A DNA stretch of 64,000 bases, taken from positions 1-64,000 of the forward strand of contig NZ_SRIO01000001.1 in NCBI RefSeq assembly GCF_004684205.1, in the 5' to 3' direction. Below, one piece after another: positions 50,506-60,670 of the stretch. The stretch is from Candidatus Macondimonas diazotrophica. Lineage in GTDB: Bacteria; Pseudomonadota; Gammaproteobacteria; UBA5335. The notes below the pieces were generated by a model. It was not told the origin of the DNA. It did not search any database and worked only from the letters and a program-made list of their open reading frames with translations. The number at the start of each line of letters is the position of its first letter. Within the stretch, counting starts at the first letter, position 1. The position numbers and the translations under genes were made by a program.

Positions 50506-51194
50506 CCAAACCACCTCGAACTCGCATTTCAGATGTACATGCGCGTAAACAGACCGCAGCCTCAATCCGGTTCATGCAGAACCGAACCGTGGCGGCGCTT
50601 CATCGACCCAAGAAATGAAGCCGGAACAATTCCTCGGATTCGATTCAGCCACGGCTGATGAGCCCCCGATACCACGCCACCATACGCGCACTCTTCGGCG
50701 CGCTTTAGCGCACCACATGACCAATCGGGGCGTTGTCAGAATGCCCCAAGGCCCCGCCCGGGGGCAGCACCCAACGCCCTCCCGACCAATCTCACTCTCG
50801 GTTAGCGCGACACGGTATCAGCACACCTCACCGCACTGACTTTGGCGGCTGGTATACCGGGATATTCGATCAGCGGCCCGCGATCACGGCGCGTGCAGCC
50901 ACCAATCATGCTCCCTTGGCAGCGCCATCTCGCCTGACGCCATGATCTTAATCCAGCAGTCTTTTCCATAGGGTGTGGTGTGGTGCGGTGCTTTCCCGTT
51001 CCCCATGGCTGCCTCCATGACGGATACCCCTTGTTGCGACGTGCAGGTGAATCAAGCTTCTCTCGACATCACTCGATCACCGAGCCGCCAGAAACCATAG
51101 GCGGTGACGCCTTGAACAGCAACACCGCGATGCTGCAGATGCCTTCCCGCCGGTGACGTGCACCACTGCGAGCCAGCGACCCTATGGTGCATGC
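50506..51194. other. Non-coding stretch before the prlC fragment
   Basis: About 690 bp with no supported gene. Reading frames are short and low-complexity. The neighbouring prlC fragment suggests that the whole stretch is decaying duplicated DNA, but I recognise no other remnant. Confidence 0.4.
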
Positions 51195-51405
51195 CTCGGC
51201 CAGGACGGATCGGCCGGCCAGAGGGGTTCGTTCTGCCCCAGCTCGGTGGCATACTGCCTAAACAGGGTCACAGGGGCATTGAAGACCTCACGCCAGGTCG
51301 GGCCCTTGAAAACTGCGCGCGGCGGACTCACCGGTGCAAACGCACGCCGCAGCACAGCTTCACCACGACGCGACCGGCTGGTCCGGATTTGTCCCGGATG
51401 CAAAG
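51195..51405 (-). pseudogene. Decayed partial duplicate of prlC
   Basis: The minus-strand frame carries RRAFAPVS, a TWRE segment and YATELGQNEPLWP, which match ERAFAPVS, AWRE and YATEVGQNEALYQ of the intact PrlC at 47528-49573. The nucleotide match, though degraded, is visible too (TTCGTTCTGCCCCA shared). Neither a start nor the zinc site is present. Confidence 0.75.
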
Positions 51406-51511
51406 GCCATCCACGGCGAATCCCTGATCCTTGTCTCAACGGATGACAATGCCAGCCCGCTCACACGAGCACAGAATCTTTCCCTCCTGGCGGCGCAAAG
51501 GAATCCACTTC

Positions 51512-52867
51512 ATGAGTGAAACCATCGACTTCGACTATCTGGTACTCGGTGGAGGCAGTGGCGGCCTGGCCACGGCCAAACGGGCCGCCGAACTGGGCGC
51601 ACGGGTGGCCCTGCTCGAACCGGCGGAGCTCGGTGGAACCTGCGTCCATCGGGGCTGCGTTCCCAAAAAGATTCTTTGGAACGCTGCGGAAGTCGCCCAT
51701 CATCTGCACCACGCAGGCGAGTACGGCTGGTCGCCGCCGGCGGCCACATCTTTCGACTGGCCCGGGATGGCAAAAAAGCGCGTCGCTTATCTCGAGCGGC
51801 TTGGCGGGATCTACGCCCGCCAGCTGGAACAGCGTGGAATTGTTCACGTTCGCGCTGCTGGCAGGCTCGAAGGCGAGGGCCGGGTGCGCGCTGGCGAGCA
51901 GCTGTTGCGCGCGCGGCACATCGTGATTGCGACCGGCGGCCTTCCCTATCGACCGAACCTCCCGGGCGCCGAATGGGGCCTTACTTCCGATGATTTCTTC
52001 CAGCTCCCCGCGCTGCCGGCGCGCGCGGCCGTGGTCGGCGCAGGGTATATCGCCGTGGAACTGGCCAGCGTGCTGGCGGCATTGGGCAGTGAAGTGCAGT
52101 TGCTGGTGCGTGGTAATCGCCTGCTCAAGGCCTTTGATGCACGGCTGGGACAGCAGCTGACCGAAGCCTTCGTCGCTCAGGGCATCACCGTGCAATTCGA
52201 TCATGCAGTGAAGACCGTCGAAAAAACGGCGGACAGCCAGATCGTGGTCACGGGCGCGGATGGCCGGTGCGAACCCTTCGATGCGCTCTTCTGGGCAACC
52301 GGCCGGGTGCCCAACCTGCTCCAGCTCGGTCTGGATACGGTGGGGATCTCGCCGGATCCGGACGGTGTGCTGCGGGTCGATGCCCAGGCGCGCACGCCCG
52401 TGGAAGGGCTCTATGCCATCGGTGATGTCACCGGCGAGCCAGCCCTCACCCCGGTGGCGATCGCCGCCGGCCGCCGCCTCGCCGAACGGCTGTTCGGTCA
52501 TGGCAATCCGCCGCCCATTGATCCCGAAATGGTTCCGAGCGTGGTGTTCACCCATCCGCCCGTGGCCAGCGTGGGTTTGAGCGAGATGCAGGCACGGGAT
52601 CGTTTCGGCGATGCTGTACGGGTGTATGAGAGCGCTTTCGTGCCGCTCTATCACGCCATGACCGAAGACAAGCCACGTACGGTGGTCAAGCTGGTCACGA
52701 CCGGCGATGAAGAACGCGTCGTCGGCCTGCATATGATCGGCCCCGGCGTCGATGAAGCGTTGCAGGGATTTTCGGTCGCCATTCGCATGGGCGCCACCAA
52801 GGCCGATTTCGATCACACCATTGCCATCCACCCCACGACGGCTGAAGAAGTCGTGACGTTGCGCTGA
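51512..52867 (+). CDS. gor: Glutathione-disulfide reductase
   Basis: A 451-aa flavoprotein. The start MSETIDFDYLVLGGGSGG at 51512 gives the FAD loop; C44-x4-C49 (GTCVHRGCVPKK) is the redox disulfide. The NADPH fold is VVGAGYIAVELASVL, and HTIAIHPTTAEE is the active-site His-Glu. It keeps glutathione reduced. Confidence 0.94.
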   Translation: MSETIDFDYLVLGGGSGGLATAKRAAELGARVALLEPAELGGTCVHRGCVPKKILWNAAEVAHHLHHAGEYGWSPPAATSFDWPGMAKKRVAYLERLGGIYARQLEQRGIVHVRAAGRLEGEGRVRAGEQLLRARHIVIATGGLPYRPNLPGAEWGLTSDDFFQLPALPARAAVVGAGYIAVELASVLAALGSEVQLLVRGNRLLKAFDARLGQQLTEAFVAQGITVQFDHAVKTVEKTADSQIVVTGADGRCEPFDALFWATGRVPNLLQLGLDTVGISPDPDGVLRVDAQARTPVEGLYAIGDVTGEPALTPVAIAAGRRLAERLFGHGNPPPIDPEMVPSVVFTHPPVASVGLSEMQARDRFGDAVRVYESAFVPLYHAMTEDKPRTVVKLVTTGDEERVVGLHMIGPGVDEALQGFSVAIRMGATKADFDHTIAIHPTTAEEVVTLR

Positions 52868-52878
52868 AGAGGCCCGCC

Positions 52879-53409
52879 ATGTCCGTACGATCGTATCTCG
52901 ACGCCCACCCCCAGCTGGGCGAGCGGGTTTACATCGACCCCGATGCCACGGTCATCGGGCAGGTGACTCTGGCCGATGACGTGTCGGTCTGGCCGGGCGC
53001 GGTATTGCGCGGCGATGTCGAGCGCATTCGCATTGGCGCACGCAGCAACATTCAGGATGGTGCCATCTGTCACGTCACCCACGATGGGCCCTATTCCCCC
53101 GGCGGGGCCAGTCTGGTGATCGCACAGGAGGTGACCGTGGGCCATCGCGCCGTCCTGCATGCCTGCCGCATCGGCGCGCGCTGCCTGATCGGCATGGGCG
53201 CATTGGTCCTCGACGATGCCGTTCTGGACGACGAGGTCATGCTGGGTGCGGGCGCCCTGGTTGCGCCGGGCAAGCATCTGGAAGGCGGCTGGCTGTATGT
53301 CGGCAGTCCCGCCCGACCGGCGCGGCCGCTGCGGCCGGCAGAACGTGAGTTCCTCGCCTATTCCGCAGCGCACTACGTTCGCATGAAAGACCGCTACCTC
53401 GCGGCGTGA
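52879..53409 (+). CDS. Gamma-class carbonic anhydrase-like protein
   Basis: A 176-aa left-handed beta-helix protein (hexapeptide repeats such as VIGQVT and IGARSNIQDG). Putative zinc ligands are His residues in CHVTHDG and GHRAVLHAC. YrdA/PaaY-type enzymes; activity not guaranteed. 11 bp after gor. Confidence 0.9.
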   Translation: MSVRSYLDAHPQLGERVYIDPDATVIGQVTLADDVSVWPGAVLRGDVERIRIGARSNIQDGAICHVTHDGPYSPGGASLVIAQEVTVGHRAVLHACRIGARCLIGMGALVLDDAVLDDEVMLGAGALVAPGKHLEGGWLYVGSPARPARPLRPAEREFLAYSAAHYVRMKDRYLAA

Positions 53410-53508
53410 ATCCGGACCCGGCAGCACCGCCCGTAGCCGCCCGATACAGACCGCACGATTGCCGGCTTTGCGACTCTAACTCAGCTCCCGAGAACAAAGG
53501 AGCGCGCC

Positions 53509-54594
53509 ATGAAAGTGGGACATTGCGTCTGCGGCAATACGCTGTTTTTCCAGAATTCCGCCTGTTCGGCATGCGGCCATACCGTGGGCTTTCTGCCCGA
53601 CCGGCTGCAGATCGCCGCGCTACAAAGCGCAGATTCGGGTTTGCACCCGCCTGATGACGCCGCCGCGGTGTACCAGCCCTGCGGCAACCAGGTCGAGCAT
53701 GGCATCTGCAACTGGCTCATCCCACCCGGCGATGATGCCGCACTCTGCCCATCCTGCCGCCTCAACCAGACCATTCCCGATCTGTCGGTTCCGCAGAACG
53801 TGGCTTACTGGCACACGCTGGAACAGGCCAAGCGCCATGCCCTCTATACGCTGATTCAGCTGGGCGTACCGATAGCCAGCAAAGTCGATGACCCGAACCG
53901 GGGCCTTGCCTTCGATTTTCTGGCCGACAAGCATCCCGATACCGAGTTTACCAAGCCACTGCCGGGGCAGGCGCCTGTCCTGACCGGCCATGACAATGGC
54001 CTGATTACGCTCAATCTCGCCGAAGCAGATCCGATCGCGCGCACCCGCCATCGCGAGCATATGGGCGAGGATTACCGCACCGTGCTGGGGCATTTTCGAC
54101 ATGAACTGGGCCACTACTATTGGGATCGGCTGATCCGGGACACCAACCGCGAGGACATGTTTCGCGATTGCTTCGGCGATGAACGAGCGGATTATGCCAA
54201 CGCCCTGAAACGGCACTACGAACAAGGCCCACCTGCCGACTGGTCGGATCACTTCGTCAGCGCCTATGCCAGTGCCCATCCATGGGAGGACTGGGCGGAA
54301 ACCTGGGCGCACTACATTCACATGCTCGATACACTCGAGACCGCCGAGGATTTCGGCGTGCGCCTGCGTCGCATTCCCGGAGATCATGCCCCGCAACCCG
54401 ACATGCTCACCATCCGGCGTAGCGAGGATTTCAGCGCGCTGATGGACCAATGGTTCAGCCTCAGCGTGCTGTCCAACGCGCTCAATCGCAGCATGGGCCT
54501 GGATGACGCCTACCCGTTCACGCTCACCGCGCCAATTCGGACGAAACTGCAGTTCGTTCACGACATCGTGAGCACCTGGAACGTCGCCGCCTAG
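53509..54594 (+). CDS. Zinc-binding metallopeptidase-like protein
   Basis: A 361-aa protein of the putative zinc metallopeptidase family. N-terminal Cys pairs (CVCG, CSACG) make a zinc ribbon, and HELGHYYWDRL is the gluzincin motif. Widespread in proteobacteria; role unknown. The start at 53509 has a purine-rich AAAGGAG upstream. Confidence 0.85.
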   Translation: MKVGHCVCGNTLFFQNSACSACGHTVGFLPDRLQIAALQSADSGLHPPDDAAAVYQPCGNQVEHGICNWLIPPGDDAALCPSCRLNQTIPDLSVPQNVAYWHTLEQAKRHALYTLIQLGVPIASKVDDPNRGLAFDFLADKHPDTEFTKPLPGQAPVLTGHDNGLITLNLAEADPIARTRHREHMGEDYRTVLGHFRHELGHYYWDRLIRDTNREDMFRDCFGDERADYANALKRHYEQGPPADWSDHFVSAYASAHPWEDWAETWAHYIHMLDTLETAEDFGVRLRRIPGDHAPQPDMLTIRRSEDFSALMDQWFSLSVLSNALNRSMGLDDAYPFTLTAPIRTKLQFVHDIVSTWNVAA

Positions 54595-54631
54595 GGCGGT
54601 TCCGCCAATCGGTTCAACGCAGGAATATCGC

Positions 54632-55717
54632 ATGGCCGACGACGATCTGTTCACGCCGTTCCAACTCGGGGACCTGACCCTTCCCAACCGCATCGTGATG
54701 GCGCCGCTGACCCGCAGCCGTGCCCAGCCCGACAACACGCCGGGCGAGCTGGCGGCGCGCTATTACGCCCAGCGCGCCAGCGCCGGGTTAATCGTGAGCG
54801 AAGGTGTGGTCATCAGCCCACAAGGGGTGGGTTATCCCAATGTCCCGGGCCTTTACACCGATGGCCACATCCGCGCCTGGCGGCCCATCACCCAGGCCGT
54901 ACACGAGGCGGGCGGACGCATCTTCGGCCAACTCTGGCACGTCGGCCGGATCTCGCTGCCGGGCTATCAGCCCGGCGGAGCGCTGCCGGTCGCGCCGTCC
55001 GCGGTTTTCCCGAAAGGGAATGCCTTCACGTGGACCGGTCCGAAGCCGTTCCTCACCCCACGCGCACTGGAACCCGGAGAAGTTCCCGTCATCGCCACTC
55101 AGTACGGCGAAGCCGCCGCACGCGCGCTGCAGGCCGGGTTCGACGGCGTGGAGATCCATGCGGCCAATGGCTATCTGATCGACCAATTCCTGCGCGACGG
55201 CAGCAACCGCCGCACCGATGCCTATGGCGGTTCCATCCCCAACCGGCTGCGCTTCCTGAGCGAAGTGGTCGAAGCGGTGGTGCGCGCCGTTCCCGCGCGC
55301 CGCGTCGGCGTGCGCATTTCGCCTGCCAGCCGCGTCAACGACATGAGTGACAGTAACCCGCAAGTCCTGTTCAACGCCGTTGCCGAGCATCTATCCGGTT
55401 ACGGGCTGGCCTATCTGCACGCCGTGGAGTGGGCGCCGAATGAAGAAACGCCACCGGCGTTCGATTTTGAGGCGCTACGCCGGTGTTTCGGCGGCCCCTA
55501 CATTGCCAACGGGCACTATGACCGGACGCGCGCCCTGCAGGCGCGGGCGCAGGATCGGGCCGATCTCCTCTCCTTCGGCCGGCTCTACATTGCCAATCCC
55601 GATCTCGTGGCTCGGCTGGCACAGGATGCGCCGCTCAATACCCCCGATCCAGCCACCTTCTACGGCGGCGACGCGCACGGCTATACCGATTATCCCTTCC
55701 TGCCCGAGACTCGCTGA
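54632..55717 (+). CDS. Old Yellow Enzyme-family alkene reductase
   Basis: A 361-aa FMN-dependent ene-reductase (NemA-like). LFTPFQLGDLTLPNRIVMAPLT is the start of the barrel; IHAANGYLIDQFLRDGSNRRTD includes the substrate His-Asn pair. It reduces activated double bonds such as N-ethylmaleimide or nitrate esters. It precedes the AlkB-type gene but with a 210-bp gap. Confidence 0.95.
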   Translation: MADDDLFTPFQLGDLTLPNRIVMAPLTRSRAQPDNTPGELAARYYAQRASAGLIVSEGVVISPQGVGYPNVPGLYTDGHIRAWRPITQAVHEAGGRIFGQLWHVGRISLPGYQPGGALPVAPSAVFPKGNAFTWTGPKPFLTPRALEPGEVPVIATQYGEAAARALQAGFDGVEIHAANGYLIDQFLRDGSNRRTDAYGGSIPNRLRFLSEVVEAVVRAVPARRVGVRISPASRVNDMSDSNPQVLFNAVAEHLSGYGLAYLHAVEWAPNEETPPAFDFEALRRCFGGPYIANGHYDRTRALQARAQDRADLLSFGRLYIANPDLVARLAQDAPLNTPDPATFYGGDAHGYTDYPFLPETR

Positions 55718-55927
55718 GTCAGGTATTTGATCTGCATCAGTGCCGTACGGCCCGGTCATGCCGTAGCGTTGATCTGACGCACTGTATCAGGAGGTCCGGC
55801 GAGGCAGGCGGCGGACCGCCATTGACAATCACTTGCCTCGCACATCACAACAACAATGCGTGAAGAGGGTCATGAGGGTCGGCCCAGCGCCGCCGCGCAG
55901 GGCCTTGTTTCGTTCAGGAGGATGACG

Positions 55928-57175
55928 ATGACCATTACCGCGACGACCGCGATCAAAGAAGGACATTTCTGGGCTTACGCCCGCTTTTACATTCTTCCCG
56001 CATTGGGCCTTCTGGCCTGCGCGGCGCTCATTGTGGGCGGCGCTGCCATGTGGCAGATCGCCCTGCTGTTTCTGGCCGTCTTTTTCCTGGGCGACCTGGT
56101 GCTCGGGAACGACGACCGGGAATATCACTACGCGCATCCCTGGATCTTCTACGCCATGATGTATTCGGTCGTGCCGATCATCCTGGTGGCATTTGCGCTG
56201 TTCTGCTGGGTGGTACGCCAGGCCACCGCTCCCGGGGATTTTCTGGGGATCGCCGCGCTGGTTCAGAGCCTGACGGGCTTTGACATGATCGCAGCACACG
56301 CCAGCGATGGCGCACTGGAGTACCTCGGAGCGACCGCGGCACTGGCCGTCGCCACGGTCAACGGCGCGATCGTGATTGGTCACGAACTGACCCATCGCAC
56401 CGAACAACCCTTCTCGTTCTTCATGGGCCGGCTGGGTGAAGCCTTCAGCATGATGACGTACTTTTCCATCGAACATCCCTATGGCCATCACGCCACGGTG
56501 GGGACCGATGCCGATCCGGCTACCGCGGTGCGGGGCGAAAGCTTCTACCATTTCGTCTGGCGCTCCATCATCGGCCAATATCGCAATTGCTGGCATCTGG
56601 AGGCCGATCGCTGCCGCAAGATCGGGGCCGCGCCCTATGGCTGGCGCAACCGCCTGGTGCGCAGCTACGCCATGGAAGCCGCCATCGTGCTGTTCGCGTT
56701 CTGGGCTGCGGGAATCCTGGGAGTCGTGCTGTTCCTCATCAACGCACTGGCGGTCCATGTAATCCTGGAACTGGCCAACTACACCGAACACTACGGCCTG
56801 GTCCGCGATCCCGTCGATCCCGTCCAGCCCCGGCATTCCTGGAACACCAACAACCGGGCCACCTACTGGTACACGGTCGGGATCGGCCGGCATTCCCACC
56901 ACCATGCCGATGCCAGTGTGGAGTTCTGGAACCTCAAGCCCTTCCGGGACGCGCCCATGTACGCCACCGGCTACATCACGGCATTTCTGATGGCGCTGGT
57001 CCCGCCGCTATGGCAACGCGTCATGACGCCCAAGCTGATCGAGTGGGACCGGCATTGGGCCAATGAACGAGAACGTGAACTGGCCCGCCAGGCGAATCTG
57101 CACAGCGGCATACCGCAGCTGATCGATGCCGCCCGGGAATCGGTCAAACCGCATACCCCGGCACCGGCAGTCTGA
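55928..57175 (+). CDS. alkB: AlkB-type integral-membrane non-heme di-iron hydroxylase
   Basis: A 415-aa protein with about six membrane helices. His boxes are HELTHR, EHPYGHH, NYTEHYG and RHSHHH; eight-plus His ligands bind two irons. The start at 55928 is chosen because AGGAGG is 6 bp upstream; ATG at 55922 is too close to it. Alkane 1-monooxygenases have HELGHK and RHSDHH, so this is a divergent relative, and long-chain alkanes, xylene-type or other hydrophobic substrates are possible. No rubredoxin gene is in the window. Confidence 0.85.
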   Translation: MTITATTAIKEGHFWAYARFYILPALGLLACAALIVGGAAMWQIALLFLAVFFLGDLVLGNDDREYHYAHPWIFYAMMYSVVPIILVAFALFCWVVRQATAPGDFLGIAALVQSLTGFDMIAAHASDGALEYLGATAALAVATVNGAIVIGHELTHRTEQPFSFFMGRLGEAFSMMTYFSIEHPYGHHATVGTDADPATAVRGESFYHFVWRSIIGQYRNCWHLEADRCRKIGAAPYGWRNRLVRSYAMEAAIVLFAFWAAGILGVVLFLINALAVHVILELANYTEHYGLVRDPVDPVQPRHSWNTNNRATYWYTVGIGRHSHHHADASVEFWNLKPFRDAPMYATGYITAFLMALVPPLWQRVMTPKLIEWDRHWANERERELARQANLHSGIPQLIDAARESVKPHTPAPAV

Positions 57176-57347
57176 CCAGACCCGATGCGGTCTTCCATGC
57201 CCCGCTTTCCCCCGCGAACGCGGGGCATGCGTTTTTGTGCACAGCGGCCATGGGTCACGAGCGCCGGATCACCGACAACGACGACTTCCCATCCCGGTCG
57301 CCTCGCCGCATCATGGTTGGGCCATCCACTGCACCCGACAGGCCGCC

Positions 57348-58160
57348 ATGAGCATCCTGCAACTGCCGCACGCACGCCCCCGCATCATCCTGTTCGACTG
57401 GCACGCCACCTTGGTGGATACCCTGGATGCCATGTACCACGCCGTGGATGATGTGTTGCCGCACCTCGAGGAGCTGGGCCTGCTGGAACGGGTGCTCAAG
57501 CCCAGCCAATCCAAGACGGTGGAAGATGCCAAGCTGGTAAGCTACATCCGCCGTTACCGGCGCCTGCATCCCAAAATCAAGGCAGCCCGGAAGATTTCGC
57601 GGACCGATATCTTCGAGCTGCTGTTCGGACCGGATGACGAAGCCAAACGCATCGCCCATCACGCCTTCGACCGCTGCTACCGGAATCACTACGGCGAGGT
57701 TCATCCGATGGAGCCGGACATGCGCACCAGTCTCGAGGCGCTGCGCGAACTGGGAATCACGCTCGGGGTCATTTCCAATCGCAGCCGGGAATTCATGAGT
57801 CACGAAATTGCCGTGGTGGATGGCAACGGGTGGGAACATCTGTTCGACACCATGGTTTGCGGCGACGACGTGCCACACCGCAAACCCGCACCGGATGTGA
57901 TTCTCAAAGCCTTGGACAACCTCGACGCCGAACCGTCAGCCGCCTGCTGGTATGTCGGGGACAGCACCACGGATGTCGTTGCGGCGAAAGAAGCGGAAGT
58001 AACGTCGGTGTTCTACAACGGCGCGCACTGGGACGCCTCCTGGATCGACAAGATCTTCCCCGGAACCATCCGTCACCCGCATCGCCCGGACGCCGTGATC
58101 GACGATCTCCCGACACTGTTGCGTATGGCGCGGCGTTTTCTGATACCCGAAAGCGATTGA
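57348..58160 (+). CDS. HAD-like hydrolase with altered motif I
   Basis: A 270-aa HAD protein. Motif I is D17-W18-H19, so the general-acid Asp is replaced by His. Motif II (VISNRS), the Lys of HRKPAPD and motif IV GDSTTD are present. A basic segment (KIKAARKISRTD) lies in the cap. Phosphoglycolate-type activity is doubtful. Start at 57348. Confidence 0.8.
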   Translation: MSILQLPHARPRIILFDWHATLVDTLDAMYHAVDDVLPHLEELGLLERVLKPSQSKTVEDAKLVSYIRRYRRLHPKIKAARKISRTDIFELLFGPDDEAKRIAHHAFDRCYRNHYGEVHPMEPDMRTSLEALRELGITLGVISNRSREFMSHEIAVVDGNGWEHLFDTMVCGDDVPHRKPAPDVILKALDNLDAEPSAACWYVGDSTTDVVAAKEAEVTSVFYNGAHWDASWIDKIFPGTIRHPHRPDAVIDDLPTLLRMARRFLIPESD

Positions 58161-58296
58161 GCACATCGGTGACCGATGGGTGGCCAGGATCGGATGCCTT
58201 GACCCAGATCAAGCTGGCGCCACCCAATCCAGCCGACGCTGAGCAACGCGGCGCATCATCGCAATGGACTGAAACGGAGATGCTCAAGGAGGAGTC

Positions 58297-58650
58297 ATGT
58301 TGTATCTGGCGCTGATCATCTTCGTGATGGTATTTCTGGGTGGCTTGCTGCTGGCCTATCGCCACTTCACACACGACACTGTTCCGATCACCATGGCCAT
58401 GGGGCACGGTGCAGGCGGCGTGGTGGGCTTGGTCGTCCTTTATTTTGCCGCGGGCAGCATCGGCACCACGGCCCTGTGGTGGGCCTTCTGGCTCTATGTC
58501 CTGGCGGCGTTGGGCGGCTGTAGCGTGACGATCTATAGCCGGTTCCTTGGCCACGATGCGCCCCGATTCATGATCGTGGGCCATGGTCTGGTGGCCGTGC
58601 TGGGTTGCACCGCGCTAACCCTCGGTGTATTGGGCATCGTTACCGCCTGA
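58297..58650 (+). CDS. Small four-helix membrane protein, unknown
   Basis: A 117-aa protein almost wholly hydrophobic with four predicted membrane helices. AAGGAG lies 8 bp before the ATG. No family recognised; homologues would be hypothetical proteins. Confidence 0.7.
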   Translation: MLYLALIIFVMVFLGGLLLAYRHFTHDTVPITMAMGHGAGGVVGLVVLYFAAGSIGTTALWWAFWLYVLAALGGCSVTIYSRFLGHDAPRFMIVGHGLVAVLGCTALTLGVLGIVTA

Positions 58651-58656
58651 ACCGGG

Positions 58657-59115
58657 CTATCGGTCTTGACCGGCCGGAATCGGCGCCGTCCCAGGCAACC
58701 CGGATATCCGGCGCCCGACCCGAAGCCGCCGCTCGAACGGGCTGCCGGGAGTCAGTTCGAGCGCATATGGCACGGCCTGGCGAGCGCAGACGCGGCGCTC
58801 GTCCTCGGGTTCGAGCAACGCGCGCTGGACGATCGTTCCGTGCACATCGATGAAGACCAGGCGCAACGGAAAGACGGTCTCTTTCATCCAAAAGCAAGCC
58901 GCTCGCGGCCGTTCGAAAACGAACAGCATGCCGGTGCCATCGGCCAGTGCTGCTCGCCGGGCAAGTCCTCGCTTGCGCGCATCCGGGGTATCCGCCACCT
59001 CGACGTTCAACACGCGGTCGTCCATCATCAGCGTGCGCCGGAGTGGATCTGCGCTGGCGGCGGACATCGTCATGACCAGCAGCATGAGCACCACGACCCC
59101 CGCGGGGCTCGGCAT
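58657..59115 (-). CDS. DUF192 secreted protein
   Basis: A 152-aa protein. The start at 59115 gives a signal peptide (MSAASADP). The motif TPDARKRGLARRAAL with FVFERPRAACFWMKET is typical of DUF192 (PF02643). The family's role is unknown. Confidence 0.88.
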   Translation of the reverse strand: MPSPAGVVVLMLLVMTMSAASADPLRRTLMMDDRVLNVEVADTPDARKRGLARRAALADGTGMLFVFERPRAACFWMKETVFPLRLVFIDVHGTIVQRALLEPEDERRVCARQAVPYALELTPGSPFERRLRVGRRISGLPGTAPIPAGQDR

Positions 59116-59215
59116 GGATCGGGAACGGCTGCCGAGCGCAGCAGTCTTTCGAAGACAGCGAAGCGCACTGCCGACCTTCTCGTTCGACACCCCGCCTGCG
59201 CATGGAGGATTTTCG

Positions 59216-60652
59216 ATGACCATTCCGGTTTTGCCCTGCTATCTTGCCAACCGCCCGACGCGAACCGACGACCATCTCGAGGTTCGGGACAAATACCATG
59301 GGACGCCACGCTGGGCTGTGAGTCGCGCCGATGACTCGATGATGGAGACAGCCATTGCCCGTGCCGTCGAAGCGGCGCCGGCGGTGGCCGCGATCGCGCC
59401 ACATGAGCGTCAAAGAATCCTGCGCCATTGTCTGACCCGCCTGCACGAAGAGGCCAACGAACTGGCTGCCATCCTCGTCCAGGAAGGCGGCAAGCCGCTC
59501 GGGGCCGCTCGTACCGAAATCCACCGGCTGCTGACCACCTTCGAGCTGGCCGCCGAGGAAGCCGCGCGTCCGGCAGGCGAACTGCATGATTTGCGCGGGA
59601 ATGCGCAGAGTGGAAATGCCCTGGCGTTCGAGCGCCGCTTTCCCATCGGTCCCTGCGCCTTCATCACGCCGTTCAACTTTCCGCTCAACCTGGTCGCGCA
59701 CAAAGTGGCGCCGGCTTTGGCCGTGGGTTGTCCTTTCGTGCTCAAACCCGCTAGTTATACACCGGTCAGCGCCTTGCGGCTGGGCGCTATCCTGGCGCAA
59801 ACCGATCTGCCCGATGGCGCTTTCTCGATCCTGCCCGCCACCCGTGAGGCGGCTGATCGGCTGGTGACGGATGCGCGGCTTCGGTTTCTCAGCTTCACAG
59901 GTTCTGCTGAAGTGGGTTGGGATCTCAAGGCCCGTTCGGGGAAAAAACGGGTCACCCTGGAACTGGGCGGCAACGCCGGTTGTATCGTCGCCGCAGATGC
60001 CGACCTCGATGCGGCCGTTGCCGCGCTGGTCCAGGGCGGCTTTGGGAATTCCGGTCAGAGCTGCATCAGCGTTCAGCGGATTCTGGTTCATCGTTCCCTC
60101 GAAGAGCCGTTCCGGGAGCGTCTGCTGGCCGCCGTTTCCACACTAGCCGCCGGCGATCCCGCCAAGGAAGACACGATCATCGGTCCGTTGATCGACGAAA
60201 AGGAGGCCATGCGTCTGGAAACGTGGGTCGAAGAGGCGTTGTCCCGCGGCGCACGGCAACTCTGTGGCGGCCCGCGCCAGGGCGCGGTCTTTCCGGCCAC
60301 TGTCCTTCAGTCCGTCCCGGACACGTGCCGCCTCTGGGCGGAAGAAGCCTTCGGCCCGGTGGTGATTCTGCGTTCCTTCGATACGATCGAGGAAGCATTC
60401 CGAATCATCAATGACAGTCGTTACGGCTTGCAGGCAGGCCTGTTTACACAGAACATGGATGGGCTCTTCACGGCGTGGAATCAGCTGGAAGTCGGGGCTG
60501 TAGTGGTCAATGAGTCCTCGAGCTTCCGAGCTGACGCCATGCCCTACGGCGGCATCAAGGACAGCGGGCTGGGGCGTGAAGGGGTGCGCAACGCCATGCA
60601 GGAAATGACCGAACCGCGATTGCTGGTTTTCCCGCATGCCGTACCCCGTTGA
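59216..60652 (+). CDS. NAD(P)-dependent aldehyde dehydrogenase
   Basis: A 478-aa ALDH. Catalytic C283 is in GNSGQSCISVQR and general base E249 is in LELGGN. The start at 59216 has GGAGG 7 bp upstream. It may oxidise aldehydes derived from the nearby hydroxylase, but it is not in the same operon and no alcohol dehydrogenase is present; the link is weak. Confidence 0.94.
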   Translation: MTIPVLPCYLANRPTRTDDHLEVRDKYHGTPRWAVSRADDSMMETAIARAVEAAPAVAAIAPHERQRILRHCLTRLHEEANELAAILVQEGGKPLGAARTEIHRLLTTFELAAEEAARPAGELHDLRGNAQSGNALAFERRFPIGPCAFITPFNFPLNLVAHKVAPALAVGCPFVLKPASYTPVSALRLGAILAQTDLPDGAFSILPATREAADRLVTDARLRFLSFTGSAEVGWDLKARSGKKRVTLELGGNAGCIVAADADLDAAVAALVQGGFGNSGQSCISVQRILVHRSLEEPFRERLLAAVSTLAAGDPAKEDTIIGPLIDEKEAMRLETWVEEALSRGARQLCGGPRQGAVFPATVLQSVPDTCRLWAEEAFGPVVILRSFDTIEEAFRIINDSRYGLQAGLFTQNMDGLFTAWNQLEVGAVVVNESSSFRADAMPYGGIKDSGLGREGVRNAMQEMTEPRLLVFPHAVPR

Positions 60653-60670
60653 TTCCGGAAAGGGCGATCC

